The notes under the pieces were generated by a model. That model searched no databases. It saw nothing but the letters and a program-made list of their open reading frames with translations, and was not told the DNA's origin. A stretch of 64,000 nucleotides of DNA from Pedobacter paludis (GTDB lineage Bacteria; Bacteroidota; Bacteroidia; Sphingobacteriales; Sphingobacteriaceae), in assembly GCF_003173575.1 (NCBI RefSeq), contig NZ_QGNY01000004.1, forward strand, positions 62,001 to 126,000, given 5' to 3'. This document shows positions 25,277 through 33,836 of the stretch, piece after piece (within the stretch, counting starts at the first letter, position 1; each line of letters begins with the position of its first letter). Made by a program: the position numbers and the translations under genes.

Positions 25277-27385
25277 ATGAATAGCCCAAGTCCTGACAAT
25301 CAACTTATCTTAGATTTCCTTTCCGCTACAAATAAACCTATATTTTTAACAGGCAAGGCAGGTACTGGAAAAACAACCTTACTTCGGCATATTAAAAGCA
25401 CAATTGATAAAAATTTTGCTGTTGTTGCACCAACTGCTGTAGCTGCAATAAATGCTGGTGGCGTAACTTTGCATTCTTTTTTTCAAATCCCATTTGGTCC
25501 GCTCATCCCGGTAATAAATGAATCTGGAGAACATAATCAAGCCATAAAGTATTCAGAAGAAAAAATTAGGTTGTTGAAGTGTTTGGAGCTTTTGATTATC
25601 GATGAAATTAGTATGGTGCGAGCTGATCTGATTGATTTTATCGATTTAACCTTAAGAAAAGTAAAAGGCTCTAACAGACCATTTGGTGGCGTTCAACTGC
25701 TTATGATTGGAGATTTATATCAGCTTTCTCCTATCTTTCATGATGCTTGGCACATTCTAAAAGAGTATTATAAAAGCCCCTATTTTTTTGATAGTCTGGT
25801 TTTTAAAGCCGTTAACGTAACTACTTTTACCCTTGAAAAAGTATACAGGCAATCGGATCCAATTTTTTTGGAAATATTAAATAAAATAAGAGAAAATAAC
25901 ATCAACCAGGAACTTTTAGCAACGCTTAACAAACGCTACGACCCAACATTAAATGATGTTTGGAAAGATGAATACATTACCTTAACAACGCACAACAATT
26001 TGGTTACCGAAATTAATAGCGATTGTTTAAATAAACTTTCAGGAGAAATACATTCTTTTAGCGCAAATATTACTGGCGATTTTCCTAAAGATGCTTACCC
26101 TGTTGATGAAAACCTAATCTTGAAAGCTGGAGCACAGGTAATGTTCATTAAGAATGATTCATCGGGCAAAAAACAGTTTTATAATGGAAAAGCGGCAAAA
26201 ATTGTAAGTATAGAGAACGATATCATAAAAGTACAATTTATGGATGGAGGTAGCGAAATTGAGGTTGAACGGGAAATTTGGCAGAATGTAAAATACAACC
26301 TGAGCGAAACAGAAAACAAAATAAACGAAGTAAATACTGGCTCGTTCGCTCAATTCCCGTTTAAATTGGCTTGGGCAATAACCGTTCATAAAAGTCAAGG
26401 GCTAACATTTGATAAAGCAATAATAGATGTAAGCGCTGCATTTGCCCACGGACATGCCTATGTTGCATTAAGTAGATGTAGAAGCTTGGATGGATTGATA
26501 TTAAAATCGCCTGTTAAAATAGAAAATATAATTACAGATGCCAGAGTTGTAGAATTTACCCAAAAATCTTCGGCTACAAATGCTGATCAAGCTACTTTGC
26601 AAAAATCTGAAAATGAGTACGCATGGAACTTGATTAGTGATCTGCTTGACTTTTCTTCTATTATAAATGATTGGAAAATCCTAAAAAGAAGTGTCTTTAA
26701 AGATAAAGATGAGCAAAGGGATTTTTCGGAAATTTTTGACCCACTAAATCAAAAAATAGAGAATGAAGTTATTAAAATTGCTGCCGGATTTGTTAAACAG
26801 GAACTCTCGAAAATCTCTATTCTTAAGCCCATAAGTGAAGAGAAACCATTTATTGAAAGGCTAAAGAAAGCAGCTGCTTACTTTAGCCCAAAGTTAGAAT
26901 CTGCAGTTGTAGAATTAAACAAAATTATAAATCTAAACTTTTACAACGATACCAATTCTGATAAAATTATAAATTTAGCAACAACATGTAGAAATTCGCT
27001 CTCAGCTAAAATTTCGTTGTTCAAATTAGATTGGGATCTTTTCTCTGTGAAAAAATTTATTAGAGCACTTCACTCAACAAGTCAAAACGATAAAGTCGAA
27101 AAAGCATTTTTTGCTCCAAAAAAAGCTACCCTTCCAAAAGACATATCTAACCTACAGTTATACAAGAGCTTGATTTCTTGGCGTAAAATACATGGAGAAT
27201 TGAAAAATAAGCCCGAACATACAGTTCTATCCGATCAAACGCTTATTCTAATCGCATCAAAACTACCTAGGAACACAGAGCAATTAGCCTCCATAAAGGG
27301 AGTAGGCATAGGAAATGCTGTCGAACTTGGAAGTGCAATTACAAAATTAGTTAACGATTATCTGGGAACCAGTTCTCTATTTTAA
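25277..27385 (+). CDS. Pif1/RecD-like helicase with C-terminal HRDC domain
   Basis: A 702-residue superfamily 1B helicase. Walker A is TGKAGTGKTTLL, motif Ia APTAVAAINAGG, Walker B LLIIDEISMV, and the late motif AITVHKSQGLTFDKA. The far C terminus (residues ~635-700; RNTEQLASIKGVGIGNAVEL) is an HRDC nucleic-acid-binding domain. It probably acts in DNA unwinding during replication or repair. Its stop overlaps the stop of the convergent response regulator by 4 bp. It is a stand-alone gene with its own upstream region. Confidence 0.88.
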   Translation: MNSPSPDNQLILDFLSATNKPIFLTGKAGTGKTTLLRHIKSTIDKNFAVVAPTAVAAINAGGVTLHSFFQIPFGPLIPVINESGEHNQAIKYSEEKIRLLKCLELLIIDEISMVRADLIDFIDLTLRKVKGSNRPFGGVQLLMIGDLYQLSPIFHDAWHILKEYYKSPYFFDSLVFKAVNVTTFTLEKVYRQSDPIFLEILNKIRENNINQELLATLNKRYDPTLNDVWKDEYITLTTHNNLVTEINSDCLNKLSGEIHSFSANITGDFPKDAYPVDENLILKAGAQVMFIKNDSSGKKQFYNGKAAKIVSIENDIIKVQFMDGGSEIEVEREIWQNVKYNLSETENKINEVNTGSFAQFPFKLAWAITVHKSQGLTFDKAIIDVSAAFAHGHAYVALSRCRSLDGLILKSPVKIENIITDARVVEFTQKSSATNADQATLQKSENEYAWNLISDLLDFSSIINDWKILKRSVFKDKDEQRDFSEIFDPLNQKIENEVIKIAAGFVKQELSKISILKPISEEKPFIERLKKAAAYFSPKLESAVVELNKIINLNFYNDTNSDKIINLATTCRNSLSAKISLFKLDWDLFSVKKFIRALHSTSQNDKVEKAFFAPKKATLPKDISNLQLYKSLISWRKIHGELKNKPEHTVLSDQTLILIASKLPRNTEQLASIKGVGIGNAVELGSAITKLVNDYLGTSSLF

Positions 27386-27747
27386 TTGTACTGAATTTGA
27401 GCATCGATTCGCTTTACAAAATCATAAATATCAAACGGTTTGTGGATGTAATCCTGTGCAGAACATTTATTTCGCATCTGGCTTGCAGAAAAATTCGCCG
27501 ACATCATTAAAACGGGTACATTTTTAGTTTCAGTTTCTGCTTTTAAGCCACAACAAACATCAAGCCCGCTTCCATCAGGCAACATAACATCCAATAAAAA
27601 TGCATCTGGATGAAGATCTCTCGCACCTTTTTCAAAATCTTTTATGTTGGAAAAAGAAAACACCTCATATTGCTCATCTTCTAAAACAAAAGAAATGATT
27701 TCTCTTATATCGTCGTTATCTTCTAATACACAAATTCGCTTTCCCAT
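27382..27747 (-). CDS. Single-domain response regulator
   Basis: A 121-residue receiver domain without an output domain (like CheY or Spo0F). The acidic pair LEDNDD, the phosphoacceptor Asp in DAFLLDVMLPDGSG and the Lys of YIHKPFD are present. It may receive phosphate from a hybrid kinase such as the one at 19826-21598, but nothing proves the pairing. It converges with the helicase gene, with 4-bp overlap of stops. Confidence 0.9.
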   Translation of the reverse strand: MGKRICVLEDNDDIREIISFVLEDEQYEVFSFSNIKDFEKGARDLHPDAFLLDVMLPDGSGLDVCCGLKAETETKNVPVLMMSANFSASQMRNKCSAQDYIHKPFDIYDFVKRIDAQIQYN

Positions 27748-27956
27748 TTCTTTTATATTTATATTTTACTACTTAATTACAAAGTAGTTAGCACTAATAC
27801 TACAACCCATTTAGCTATAATTTGTTTTATTTATTATTATAAACCATATTCTTAAAAGGATTAATCCAAGGTTAAACACTTTATTGTAAAATCAGCTTTT
27901 AGTTTTTTGAATGCCAAATTCTTTAGATTATTTTCGGTGCAAATCAGAATCAAACC

Positions 27957-28268
27957 ATGAATAGCTCTATTTCAATTTTCCGAAAGGTAGCAGTAGCCGA
28001 AGGTATTTCTTATCTACTTTTATTATTTATAGCAATGCCCATAAAATATTTGCTCCATTTTGATAAGGTTGTTAAATACACAGGCTGGGCACATGGTTTA
28101 CTGTTTGTATTGTACGCAGCAACATTGGTTTTGGCCTGGCAAGAACAAAAGTGGAAATTCGGTAAAGCAGTATTGATATTCCTAGCCTCATTACTACCAT
28201 TTGCGCCTTTTATAGTTGATAGAAAACTAAAAGATGAACGTCCTTTAGAAGCCAATACAAACATTTAG
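27957..28268 (+). CDS. DUF3817 membrane protein
   Basis: A 103-residue protein with three hydrophobic segments. It has the DUF3817 features FRKVAVAEGISYLLLL, the central HFDKVVKYTGWAHGLLF and the C-terminal PFAPFIVDRKL. Members are small integral membrane proteins of unknown role found widely in bacteria. The gene stands alone upstream of the tRNA-Leu gene. Family recognition is good; function unknown. Confidence 0.82.
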   Translation: MNSSISIFRKVAVAEGISYLLLLFIAMPIKYLLHFDKVVKYTGWAHGLLFVLYAATLVLAWQEQKWKFGKAVLIFLASLLPFAPFIVDRKLKDERPLEANTNI

Positions 28269-28307
28269 AACGACTTACAAATTATTATTAATCTAATTGA
28301 AAATAAT

Positions 28308-28339
28308 TTTGTGATTTAGACTTTCGTTATCTACATTTG
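28308..28339 (+). promoter_or_regulatory. Promoter of tRNA-Leu
   Basis: A textbook Bacteroidota promoter: TTTG at 28308-28311 and TACATTTG (TAnnTTTG) at 28332-28339, spaced 20 bp. The tRNA 5' end follows 25 bp downstream. Confidence 0.8.
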
Positions 28340-28363
28340 CAACCCGGTCCAAATAATAATAAT

Positions 28364-28443
28364 GCCCAGTTGGCGGAATTGGTAGACGCGCTGGTCTCAA
28401 ACACCTGTGGGAAACCGTGCCGGTTCGACTCCGGCACTGGGTA
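28364..28443 (+). tRNA. tRNA-Leu (anticodon CAA)
   Basis: A type II tRNA with long variable arm. The acceptor arm pairs GCCCAGT with ACTGGGT, the D arm is GCGGAATTGGTAGACGC, the anticodon loop CTCAAAC gives CAA, and the T arm is GCCGG-TTCGACT-CCGGC. The anticodon stem CTGGT/ACCTG contains one T-T mismatch (28-42). CCA is not encoded. The promoter is at 28308-28339 and a terminator at 28475-28509, so it is a single-gene unit. Confidence 0.95.
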
Positions 28444-28474
28444 CACAATCTTCAATACTGAGAAGATTAACGAG

Positions 28475-28509
28475 AAAAGTCCTTGATATTTATATTGAGG
28501 ACTTTTTTT
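28475..28509 (+). terminator. Terminator of tRNA-Leu
   Basis: Stem AAAAGTCCT (28475-28483) with AGGACTTTT (28498-28506), followed by a run of T ending at 28509. It lies 30 bp past the tRNA. Confidence 0.85.
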
Positions 28510-28603
28510 GTTTTAAGATAGCCATCTAATTATTCGAACTAATTAATTAACTCTGCAGTGGAGTAAACTACCTTTCAAAATCAAACAGCCATCTACTTTA
28601 AAA

Positions 28604-29296
28604 ATGAATGAAAACGATACAAAAAGACTTTCACGATTAACTGCAATTTTGACCCAACTGCAAACGAAACGACTTTTGACGGCTACAGAATTGGCAAAGA
28701 AATTCGGTGTGAGTGTGAGAACCATTTACAGAGACATAAGAGCTCTGGAGCAATCCGGAATTCCCATTATAACTGAAGATGGAAAAGGTTATACCTTAAT
28801 GGAAGGTTATAGAATTCCACCAATTATGTTTACCGAGGCTCAAGCAAATGCTTTAATCCTTGCAGAGCAACTTATTCTAAAAAATAAAGATTCATCCTTG
28901 GTTAAGCATTACTTAGAAGCCATTGAGAAAATCAAAGCTGTATTAGGTCATAACATAAAAGATAAAGCAAATTTACTTGCAGAGCGAACTAGGTTTAGCC
29001 AAAATTACAACAGCGAAAGAAACAGCAATAATCTTTCTGATCTGCAGTTTGCACTCACCAATTTCTATTTGACAAAAATTGAATACAGCAACGAAGCAAA
29101 TAAGACTACGGAAAGATTAATTGAACCCTTTGCCTTAGTAAGTACTCAAGAGAATTGGCTATTGGTCGCATGGTGTCGGTTGCGTAGTGAATTCAGATTT
29201 TTTAGATTGGATAGAATTAAAAAACTAGAGATCCTGACAGATAAATTTGCTCCTCATAAAATGACTTTACAAGAATATTTTGAACGTTATCATTAA
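28604..29296 (+). CDS. WYL-domain transcriptional regulator (YafY type)
   Basis: A 230-residue regulator with an N-terminal helix-turn-helix (LTATELAKKFGVSVRTIYRD, about residues 25-45), a GYRIPPIMFTEAQA hinge and a C-terminal WYL-like domain (IEPFALVSTQENWLLVAWC, then FRFFRLDRI). WYL domains bind nucleic acid or small ligands. The gene precedes a DUF1569 gene and an OmdA-like gene, a common arrangement in which such a regulator controls neighbouring small stress-related genes. The ATG start at 28604 has no strong ribosome binding site, typical of this phylum. Confidence 0.87.
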   Translation: MNENDTKRLSRLTAILTQLQTKRLLTATELAKKFGVSVRTIYRDIRALEQSGIPIITEDGKGYTLMEGYRIPPIMFTEAQANALILAEQLILKNKDSSLVKHYLEAIEKIKAVLGHNIKDKANLLAERTRFSQNYNSERNSNNLSDLQFALTNFYLTKIEYSNEANKTTERLIEPFALVSTQENWLLVAWCRLRSEFRFFRLDRIKKLEILTDKFAPHKMTLQEYFERYH

Positions 29297-29364
29297 TTTT
29301 CGACCCCTGACATAGGGCTGTCATTAAGCCAGATTAACTTTGTAGGGTAAACAAAATTAATAAA

Positions 29365-29817
29365 ATGAAAAATTTATTCGATCACGCTGACACTGCAGAA
29401 ATACTTATCCGAATTCAAAACCTCTCTCCTGATGCAGAAAGAAAATGGGGCAAGATGAATGTAAATCAAATGTTAGCTCATTGCAACGCTTCTTTGGGAA
29501 CTGCAATGGGACTTCACAATCCTAAAAGACTTGGTTTTGTTGGCCGTTTATTCGGGAAATTATTGAAACCAAAATTTTTTAGCGAAACACCTTTTCCTAA
29601 AAACAGCGCCACCGATAAGAGTTATATTATAACTGGCGATCCAAATTTTGAACAAGAAAAGGCAAAATCAATCAGCCAGATTAAAACCTTTTCTGAAGGC
29701 GGCCCTGCTAAATGCACAACGCATCCTCAGGCTTTTTTTGGGCCCCTCACTCCAGAAGAATGGGCTTTAATGCAATGGAAACATTTTGATCATCATTTAA
29801 GGCAATTTGGTGCTTAA
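29365..29817 (+). CDS. DUF1569 protein (DinB-like fold)
   Basis: A 150-residue soluble protein with family features WGKMNVNQMLAHCNASLGTA, HPQAFFGPLTPEEW and MQWKHFDHHLRQFG. The spaced histidines (AHC, THP, HFDHH) could form the metal site of a DinB-like four-helix bundle. The biochemical role is unknown. It follows the WYL regulator by 68 bp and precedes the next gene by 8 bp, so it is probably transcribed with that gene. Confidence 0.83.
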   Translation: MKNLFDHADTAEILIRIQNLSPDAERKWGKMNVNQMLAHCNASLGTAMGLHNPKRLGFVGRLFGKLLKPKFFSETPFPKNSATDKSYIITGDPNFEQEKAKSISQIKTFSEGGPAKCTTHPQAFFGPLTPEEWALMQWKHFDHHLRQFGA

Positions 29818-29825
29818 ATTAGAAT

Positions 29826-30410
29826 ATGATTATAAAGGAAAAAGATATTGAAACTTTTTGCCCAACAAGCCGACAGGATTGGAGAAACTGGTTGCTAGAA
29901 AATCATCACTCCAAGCCGGCTGTTTGGCTTGTTCAGTACAAAAAGAAATGTGCAAAGCCAAGTATTTCTTGGAGTGATGCTGTTGATGAAGCGCTTTGTT
30001 TTGGCTGGATCGACAGCATTCGAAAAACGTTGGATGAAGAAAGATTTGTTCAATTTTTTAGCAAAAGAAAACCGAATGGAACTTGGTCTAAAGTAAATAA
30101 AGCAAAAATCATTCAGCTAATTAAGGAAGAATTGATGATGCCAGCAGGTTTTTACAGCATTGAAAAAGCAAAACAAAATGGATCGTGGACACTTTTAGAT
30201 GATGTTGAGGAACTCTTAATCCCAAAAGATTTAGAAGAGGAATTTAAAACCAAAGACGAATCAAAAGCCTTTTTCCTAAGCTTAAGTAAATCAGTTAGAA
30301 AAGCAATGCTTCAATGGATTGCACTTGCCAAAAGACCTGAAACCAGAAAAAACAGAATTTCAGAAATTGTTAAACAGAGTGCCCAAAGATTAAAACCAAA
30401 ACAATTTTAA
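29826..30410 (+). CDS. YdeI/OmdA-family protein
   Basis: A 194-residue protein with the family block RQDWRNWLLENHHSKPAVWL, DAVDEALCFGWIDSIRK and the C-terminal segment SVRKAMLQWIALAKRPETRK. Bacillus YdeI is linked to antimicrobial peptide resistance, but in most bacteria the role is not established. It is 8 bp downstream of the DUF1569 gene. Its stop codon is inside a hairpin (30391-30428) that probably terminates transcription from both sides. Confidence 0.83.
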   Translation: MIIKEKDIETFCPTSRQDWRNWLLENHHSKPAVWLVQYKKKCAKPSISWSDAVDEALCFGWIDSIRKTLDEERFVQFFSKRKPNGTWSKVNKAKIIQLIKEELMMPAGFYSIEKAKQNGSWTLLDDVEELLIPKDLEEEFKTKDESKAFFLSLSKSVRKAMLQWIALAKRPETRKNRISEIVKQSAQRLKPKQF

Positions 30411-30428
30411 AAGATTGGTTTGGTTTTA
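30391..30428. terminator. Bidirectional hairpin between YdeI-like gene and hscB
   Basis: Left arm TAAAACCAAAACAATT (30391-30406) and right arm ATTGGTTTGGTTTTA (30414-30428) pair nearly fully. The hairpin overlaps the end of the plus-strand gene and lies just past the hscB stop. Confidence 0.5.
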
Positions 30429-30439
30429 GGCATTATCGA

Positions 30440-30979
30440 TTACACTTTCGGCAAGCGTTCTCTTATTCTATTGATGTATTTTTGGCGATAAAAAAGATCT
30501 TTAATGGCAAGTAATATTTTATCGGCATCTTCGGCATCAGAATCAAATTTCGCTGTTAAACTGGTTAGCTCCTTTTCCAATTGATGTTCAATCGCATTTA
30601 CATCTTGATTAACCTGATTCAACTTTTCAGCATCGGGCTCGAATTCCAGATCCATTAAAGCTTCATTTACATCCATCATCTCCATTAAAAAAGATTGTGG
30701 CAGTTGATAGCCCTCATCCGTTTCTACAATACCTTTTAATTCTAAAACGTATTTAAGCCGTTTTTGCGGATTACTTAAAACTTGATAAGCTTTGTTATTT
30801 AAGGTTGATAGATCTAATACTTCCTGCTGTTTTTCATCGCTTTCGTTTGCATAAAAATCTGGATGATACTTTTTGCTGAAAGCGTAAAATTTGGTTTTAA
30901 CTGCATTTAAATCAGGGCTAAACTGAATAGGCAAATCGTAAAACTCAAAATAGTTGGGAAGTTGTTTTAGCGCACTCAT
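30440..30979 (-). CDS. hscB: Fe-S assembly co-chaperone HscB
   Basis: A 179-residue DnaJ-type co-chaperone that delivers the IscU scaffold to HscA. The J domain (residues ~10-80) contains the HPD motif (YHPDFY) and SDEKQQEVLDLSTLNNKAYQ; the C-terminal three-helix part (MMDVNEALMDLE) is the scaffold-binding domain. No hscA, iscU or iscS gene is in the window, so it is separated from its partners. A strong terminator-like hairpin lies only 13 bp before its ATG. Confidence 0.9.
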   Translation of the reverse strand: MSALKQLPNYFEFYDLPIQFSPDLNAVKTKFYAFSKKYHPDFYANESDEKQQEVLDLSTLNNKAYQVLSNPQKRLKYVLELKGIVETDEGYQLPQSFLMEMMDVNEALMDLEFEPDAEKLNQVNQDVNAIEHQLEKELTSLTAKFDSDAEDADKILLAIKDLFYRQKYINRIRERLPKV

Positions 30980-30991
30980 CTTAATTAAATT

Positions 30992-31040
30992 AAAAAACCG
31001 CAGATGTATGTTTAGAATTTCTAAAAACCTACATCTGCGG
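30992..31040 (-). terminator. Terminator of dxr-rseP
   Basis: Perfect 11-bp stem CCGCAGATGTA (30998-31008) with TACATCTGCGG (31030-31040); on the minus strand six T follow directly. It ends the dxr-rseP transcript but also sits 13 bp upstream of the hscB start codon. Confidence 0.85.
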
Positions 31041-31059
31041 CAATTATATAAATTTCGTT

Positions 31060-32376
31060 TTACTTACCGAAAGATTTTAAAATATCATTACCAAATGCAA
31101 ACACCATGAGGCAAATTAAGATCACAAAACCAACAATTTGTGCTCTTTCCAATACTTTTTCGCTCACCGGTTTACGTTGAACCATTTCTATTAAAAGGAA
31201 AACCACATGGCCACCATCCAAACCTGGAATTGGCAATAAATTCATAAAAGCCAATGCCATAGAAATTAGACCAGTTAGCGTCCAAAATTTAACCCAATCA
31301 AAAGTGCTTCCATAAACTTTTGCAATTCCAATCGGACTGCTAATGTTGCGTGCGCTAACTTTTCCGGTTACCATTTTGCCAATACCTTTAGCGTTATCCA
31401 TAAAGGTACCCCAAGCCATGTTTGCACCTACTGGAAGTGCCGCAAAAAAACCATAGGTATTGGTTTTGCGTTTGATTTCATCAAAATCAGGATAATAACC
31501 AATTGCACCGGCAGTATCAACTTTTACATTTAGCTGTAAGGGCTGACCATTTCTTTGAATAGACAAGGCAACGCTTTTACCTTTTTTCTTCATTACAAGA
31601 GGCTTAACTTCATCTTGGAAGTTTACAGGAACACCATCAACTGCCTTAATTTTATCGCCTGGTTTCATACCTGCTTTAATGGCACCATAGCCTTCCATTA
31701 AACTATCGGCAGTGGCTGTATATCTTGGCTCAACAAAAAGGCTTTTGCCATCTGCTACTTTATTTAAAAAATCATCGGGAACTTTAATTTCTAGCGTTTT
31801 ATCACCTCGGATAACGGTTAAGGTGGTATTGCCCATTAAAACTTTCGAACTTTTTAACTCTTCGAACCGTATAATCTTATTGCCGTTAATAGCGAAAATT
31901 TTATCTCCATTTTTTAAGCCAATATCAGAAGCAACTTTACCAACCTGAATCCCATTGATAACTGCACTATTTGGTGTATAAGTTTCTCCATATCTGAAAG
32001 TAAGCATCCAAAATATAAAAATACCGACTATAATATTTACTATGATACCGCCAAGCATTACAATTAATCTTTGCCAAGCTGGCTTAGAGCGGAATTCCCA
32101 AGGTTGAGCAGGTTGAGCCATTTGCTCTGTATCCATACTTTCATCAATCATTCCGGCTATTTTAACATAACCGCCTAGAGGCAACCAGCCTATACCATAT
32201 TCTACATCACCTTTTTTGAAGCTAAAAAGCTTAAATCCCCATGCATCAAAAAATAAATAAAACTTTTCTACTTTAATCCCAAACGCCCTTGCTGCCAAAA
32301 AATGCCCCAATTCGTGTAATATTACCAATAAAGACAATCCGAGCAGCAACTGCCCCGCCATAATCAATCCATTCAT
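31060..32376 (-). CDS. rseP: RIP zinc metalloprotease RseP
   Basis: An inner-membrane site-2 protease. The zinc motif HELGH is in the first transmembrane segment, followed by a second membrane segment, two PDZ-like domains (residues ~120-300) and the C-terminal LLPIPGLDGGHVV motif supplying the third zinc ligand. At 438 residues it is full length. Family members cut anti-sigma factors and clear signal peptides. It is 29 bp downstream of dxr, a conserved pairing in this phylum. Confidence 0.94.
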   Translation of the reverse strand: MNGLIMAGQLLLGLSLLVILHELGHFLAARAFGIKVEKFYLFFDAWGFKLFSFKKGDVEYGIGWLPLGGYVKIAGMIDESMDTEQMAQPAQPWEFRSKPAWQRLIVMLGGIIVNIIVGIFIFWMLTFRYGETYTPNSAVINGIQVGKVASDIGLKNGDKIFAINGNKIIRFEELKSSKVLMGNTTLTVIRGDKTLEIKVPDDFLNKVADGKSLFVEPRYTATADSLMEGYGAIKAGMKPGDKIKAVDGVPVNFQDEVKPLVMKKKGKSVALSIQRNGQPLQLNVKVDTAGAIGYYPDFDEIKRKTNTYGFFAALPVGANMAWGTFMDNAKGIGKMVTGKVSARNISSPIGIAKVYGSTFDWVKFWTLTGLISMALAFMNLLPIPGLDGGHVVFLLIEMVQRKPVSEKVLERAQIVGFVILICLMVFAFGNDILKSFGK

Positions 32377-32405
32377 ATTCTCTTATAAAATTTCTATGTT
32401 AGATG

Positions 32406-33566
32406 CTAAAATATTTTTTTTGTTACTAATTCGCCGGCTAAGATACGGCTATGTTTGTCAGTTTCTAAATAATCGTTCAATTCTGGTTTTTCAATGAACT
32501 TAATGTCTTCCATGCATTTTGCAATTACATCGCTCATTTGCAAAAAACCAATCTTATCTGTTAAAAACGCTTCAACAACAACTTCATTTGCTGCGTTTAA
32601 GATGCATGGCATATTACCGCCCTTTCTCAACGAATCGAAAGCAAGCCCTAAGTTTCTGAAGGTTTCGGCGTCTGCTTTCTGAAAGCTAAAATTTGGATAA
32701 TCCAGGAAGTTAAAACGCTTAAAATTATTTTTTAGCCTATCGGGATAATTTAACGCATATTGTATGGGCAATTTCATATCCGGAACACCCATCTGCGCTT
32801 TCATTGATCCATCTGTAAACTGAACCAGGGAATGGATTATAGATTGTGGATGAACGATTACATCAATCTGATCTACATCGAGATTAAAAAGCCATTTAGC
32901 TTCTATAACCTCCAATCCTTTGTTCATAAGAGATGCTGAATCTATTGTGATTTTTGCACCCATTACCCAGTTGGGATGTTTTAAGGCCTGCTCTTTTTTA
33001 ACTGTAGATAAAAAATCTCTATTTTTGTTGAGAAATGGCCCGCCTGATGCGGTAAGGTAAATTTTTTCAATTTCATTTTGCTCCTCACCCACCAAACATT
33101 GAAAAATTGCCGAATGTTCAGAATCAACAGGAAGTATTTTAACTTGATGTTCTCTTGCCAGCTCGGTAATATATTCTCCAGCAACCACTAAGGTTTCTTT
33201 GTTGGCGAGTGCAATATTTTTGCCGGCCCGAATGGCAGCAATGGTCGGTTTTAATCCAACTGAGCCCATTAATGCAGTTAAAACCACATCACTTAATGGA
33301 TGTGTGGCAACTTCTGATAATGCTTGCTCTCCTGCTAAAACTTTAATGTTTAGTGATGAAAGTGCATTTTTTACTTCTGTATATTTATCTTCATCACAGA
33401 TTACCACAACATCGGGCTTAAACTCCAAAGCCTGTTGGATCAATAATGTTGAATTTTTTAACGCTGATAATACTGAAACCTTAAAAACCGCAGGATTTTC
33501 CCTTATCACTTCAAGCGCTTGTGTACCTACACTTCCTGTAGAACCGAGTATGGTTATATTTTTCAA
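32406..33566 (-). CDS. dxr: 1-deoxy-D-xylulose-5-phosphate reductoisomerase
   Basis: It catalyses the second step of the MEP isoprenoid pathway, forming 2-C-methyl-D-erythritol-4-phosphate with NADPH. The N-terminal ILGSTGSVGTQALEVI is the NADPH site. ALANKETLVVAGE, PVDSEHSAIFQCL and TIDSASLMNKGLEVIEA are catalytic-site signatures. At 386 residues it is full length. The ATG at 33566 is well placed. Transcribed with rseP. Confidence 0.96.
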   Translation of the reverse strand: MKNITILGSTGSVGTQALEVIRENPAVFKVSVLSALKNSTLLIQQALEFKPDVVVICDEDKYTEVKNALSSLNIKVLAGEQALSEVATHPLSDVVLTALMGSVGLKPTIAAIRAGKNIALANKETLVVAGEYITELAREHQVKILPVDSEHSAIFQCLVGEEQNEIEKIYLTASGGPFLNKNRDFLSTVKKEQALKHPNWVMGAKITIDSASLMNKGLEVIEAKWLFNLDVDQIDVIVHPQSIIHSLVQFTDGSMKAQMGVPDMKLPIQYALNYPDRLKNNFKRFNFLDYPNFSFQKADAETFRNLGLAFDSLRKGGNMPCILNAANEVVVEAFLTDKIGFLQMSDVIAKCMEDIKFIEKPELNDYLETDKHSRILAGELVTKKIF

Positions 33567-33662
33567 ATTTAAATTCTTTTTTGTCTATATTTTTAAGACA
33601 CTTTATGATCAATCGCATTTCCATTTAACTAAGCCCAAGTAGTGTTTCTCCGTTCCACTTAA

Positions 33663-33747
33663 ATCCGGCTTAACAAATTTTTCGGAAGTATTGGTCAGGC
33701 CTTAGTACCCGCTTTAATACAAAAATTTTCAGCCGGTGTTTTTTGTT
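33663..33747. repeat. Imperfect hairpin between the GH3 gene and dxr
   Basis: A left arm around CCGGCTTAACAAATTTTT and a right arm around AAAAATTTTCAGCCGG pair imperfectly. It lies in the 270-bp spacer upstream of dxr and beside a REP-like copy. No gene is seen in the spacer. Confidence 0.45.
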
Positions 33748-33798
33748 TCTTTTTGACATCAAAAGAAGAAGCCTGTTTGGCAAGGACAAAAATCTAAT

Positions 33799-33830
33799 AG
33801 ATTGCCACGTCGTTCCTCCTCGCAATGACG
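33799..33830 (-). repeat. REP-like repeat
   Basis: On the minus strand it begins CGTCATTGCGAGG and ends GGCAATCT, matching the arms of the hairpin at 52172-52250. It lies 7 bp past the stop of the GH3-family gene. Confidence 0.6.
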
Positions 33831-33836
33831 TTTAGC

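Noticed and set aside
33720-33790. Possible insertion-sequence end near TTTTTTGTTTCTTTTTGACATC
   Set aside because: No transposase and no matching opposite end were found; treated as degenerate dispersed repeat.
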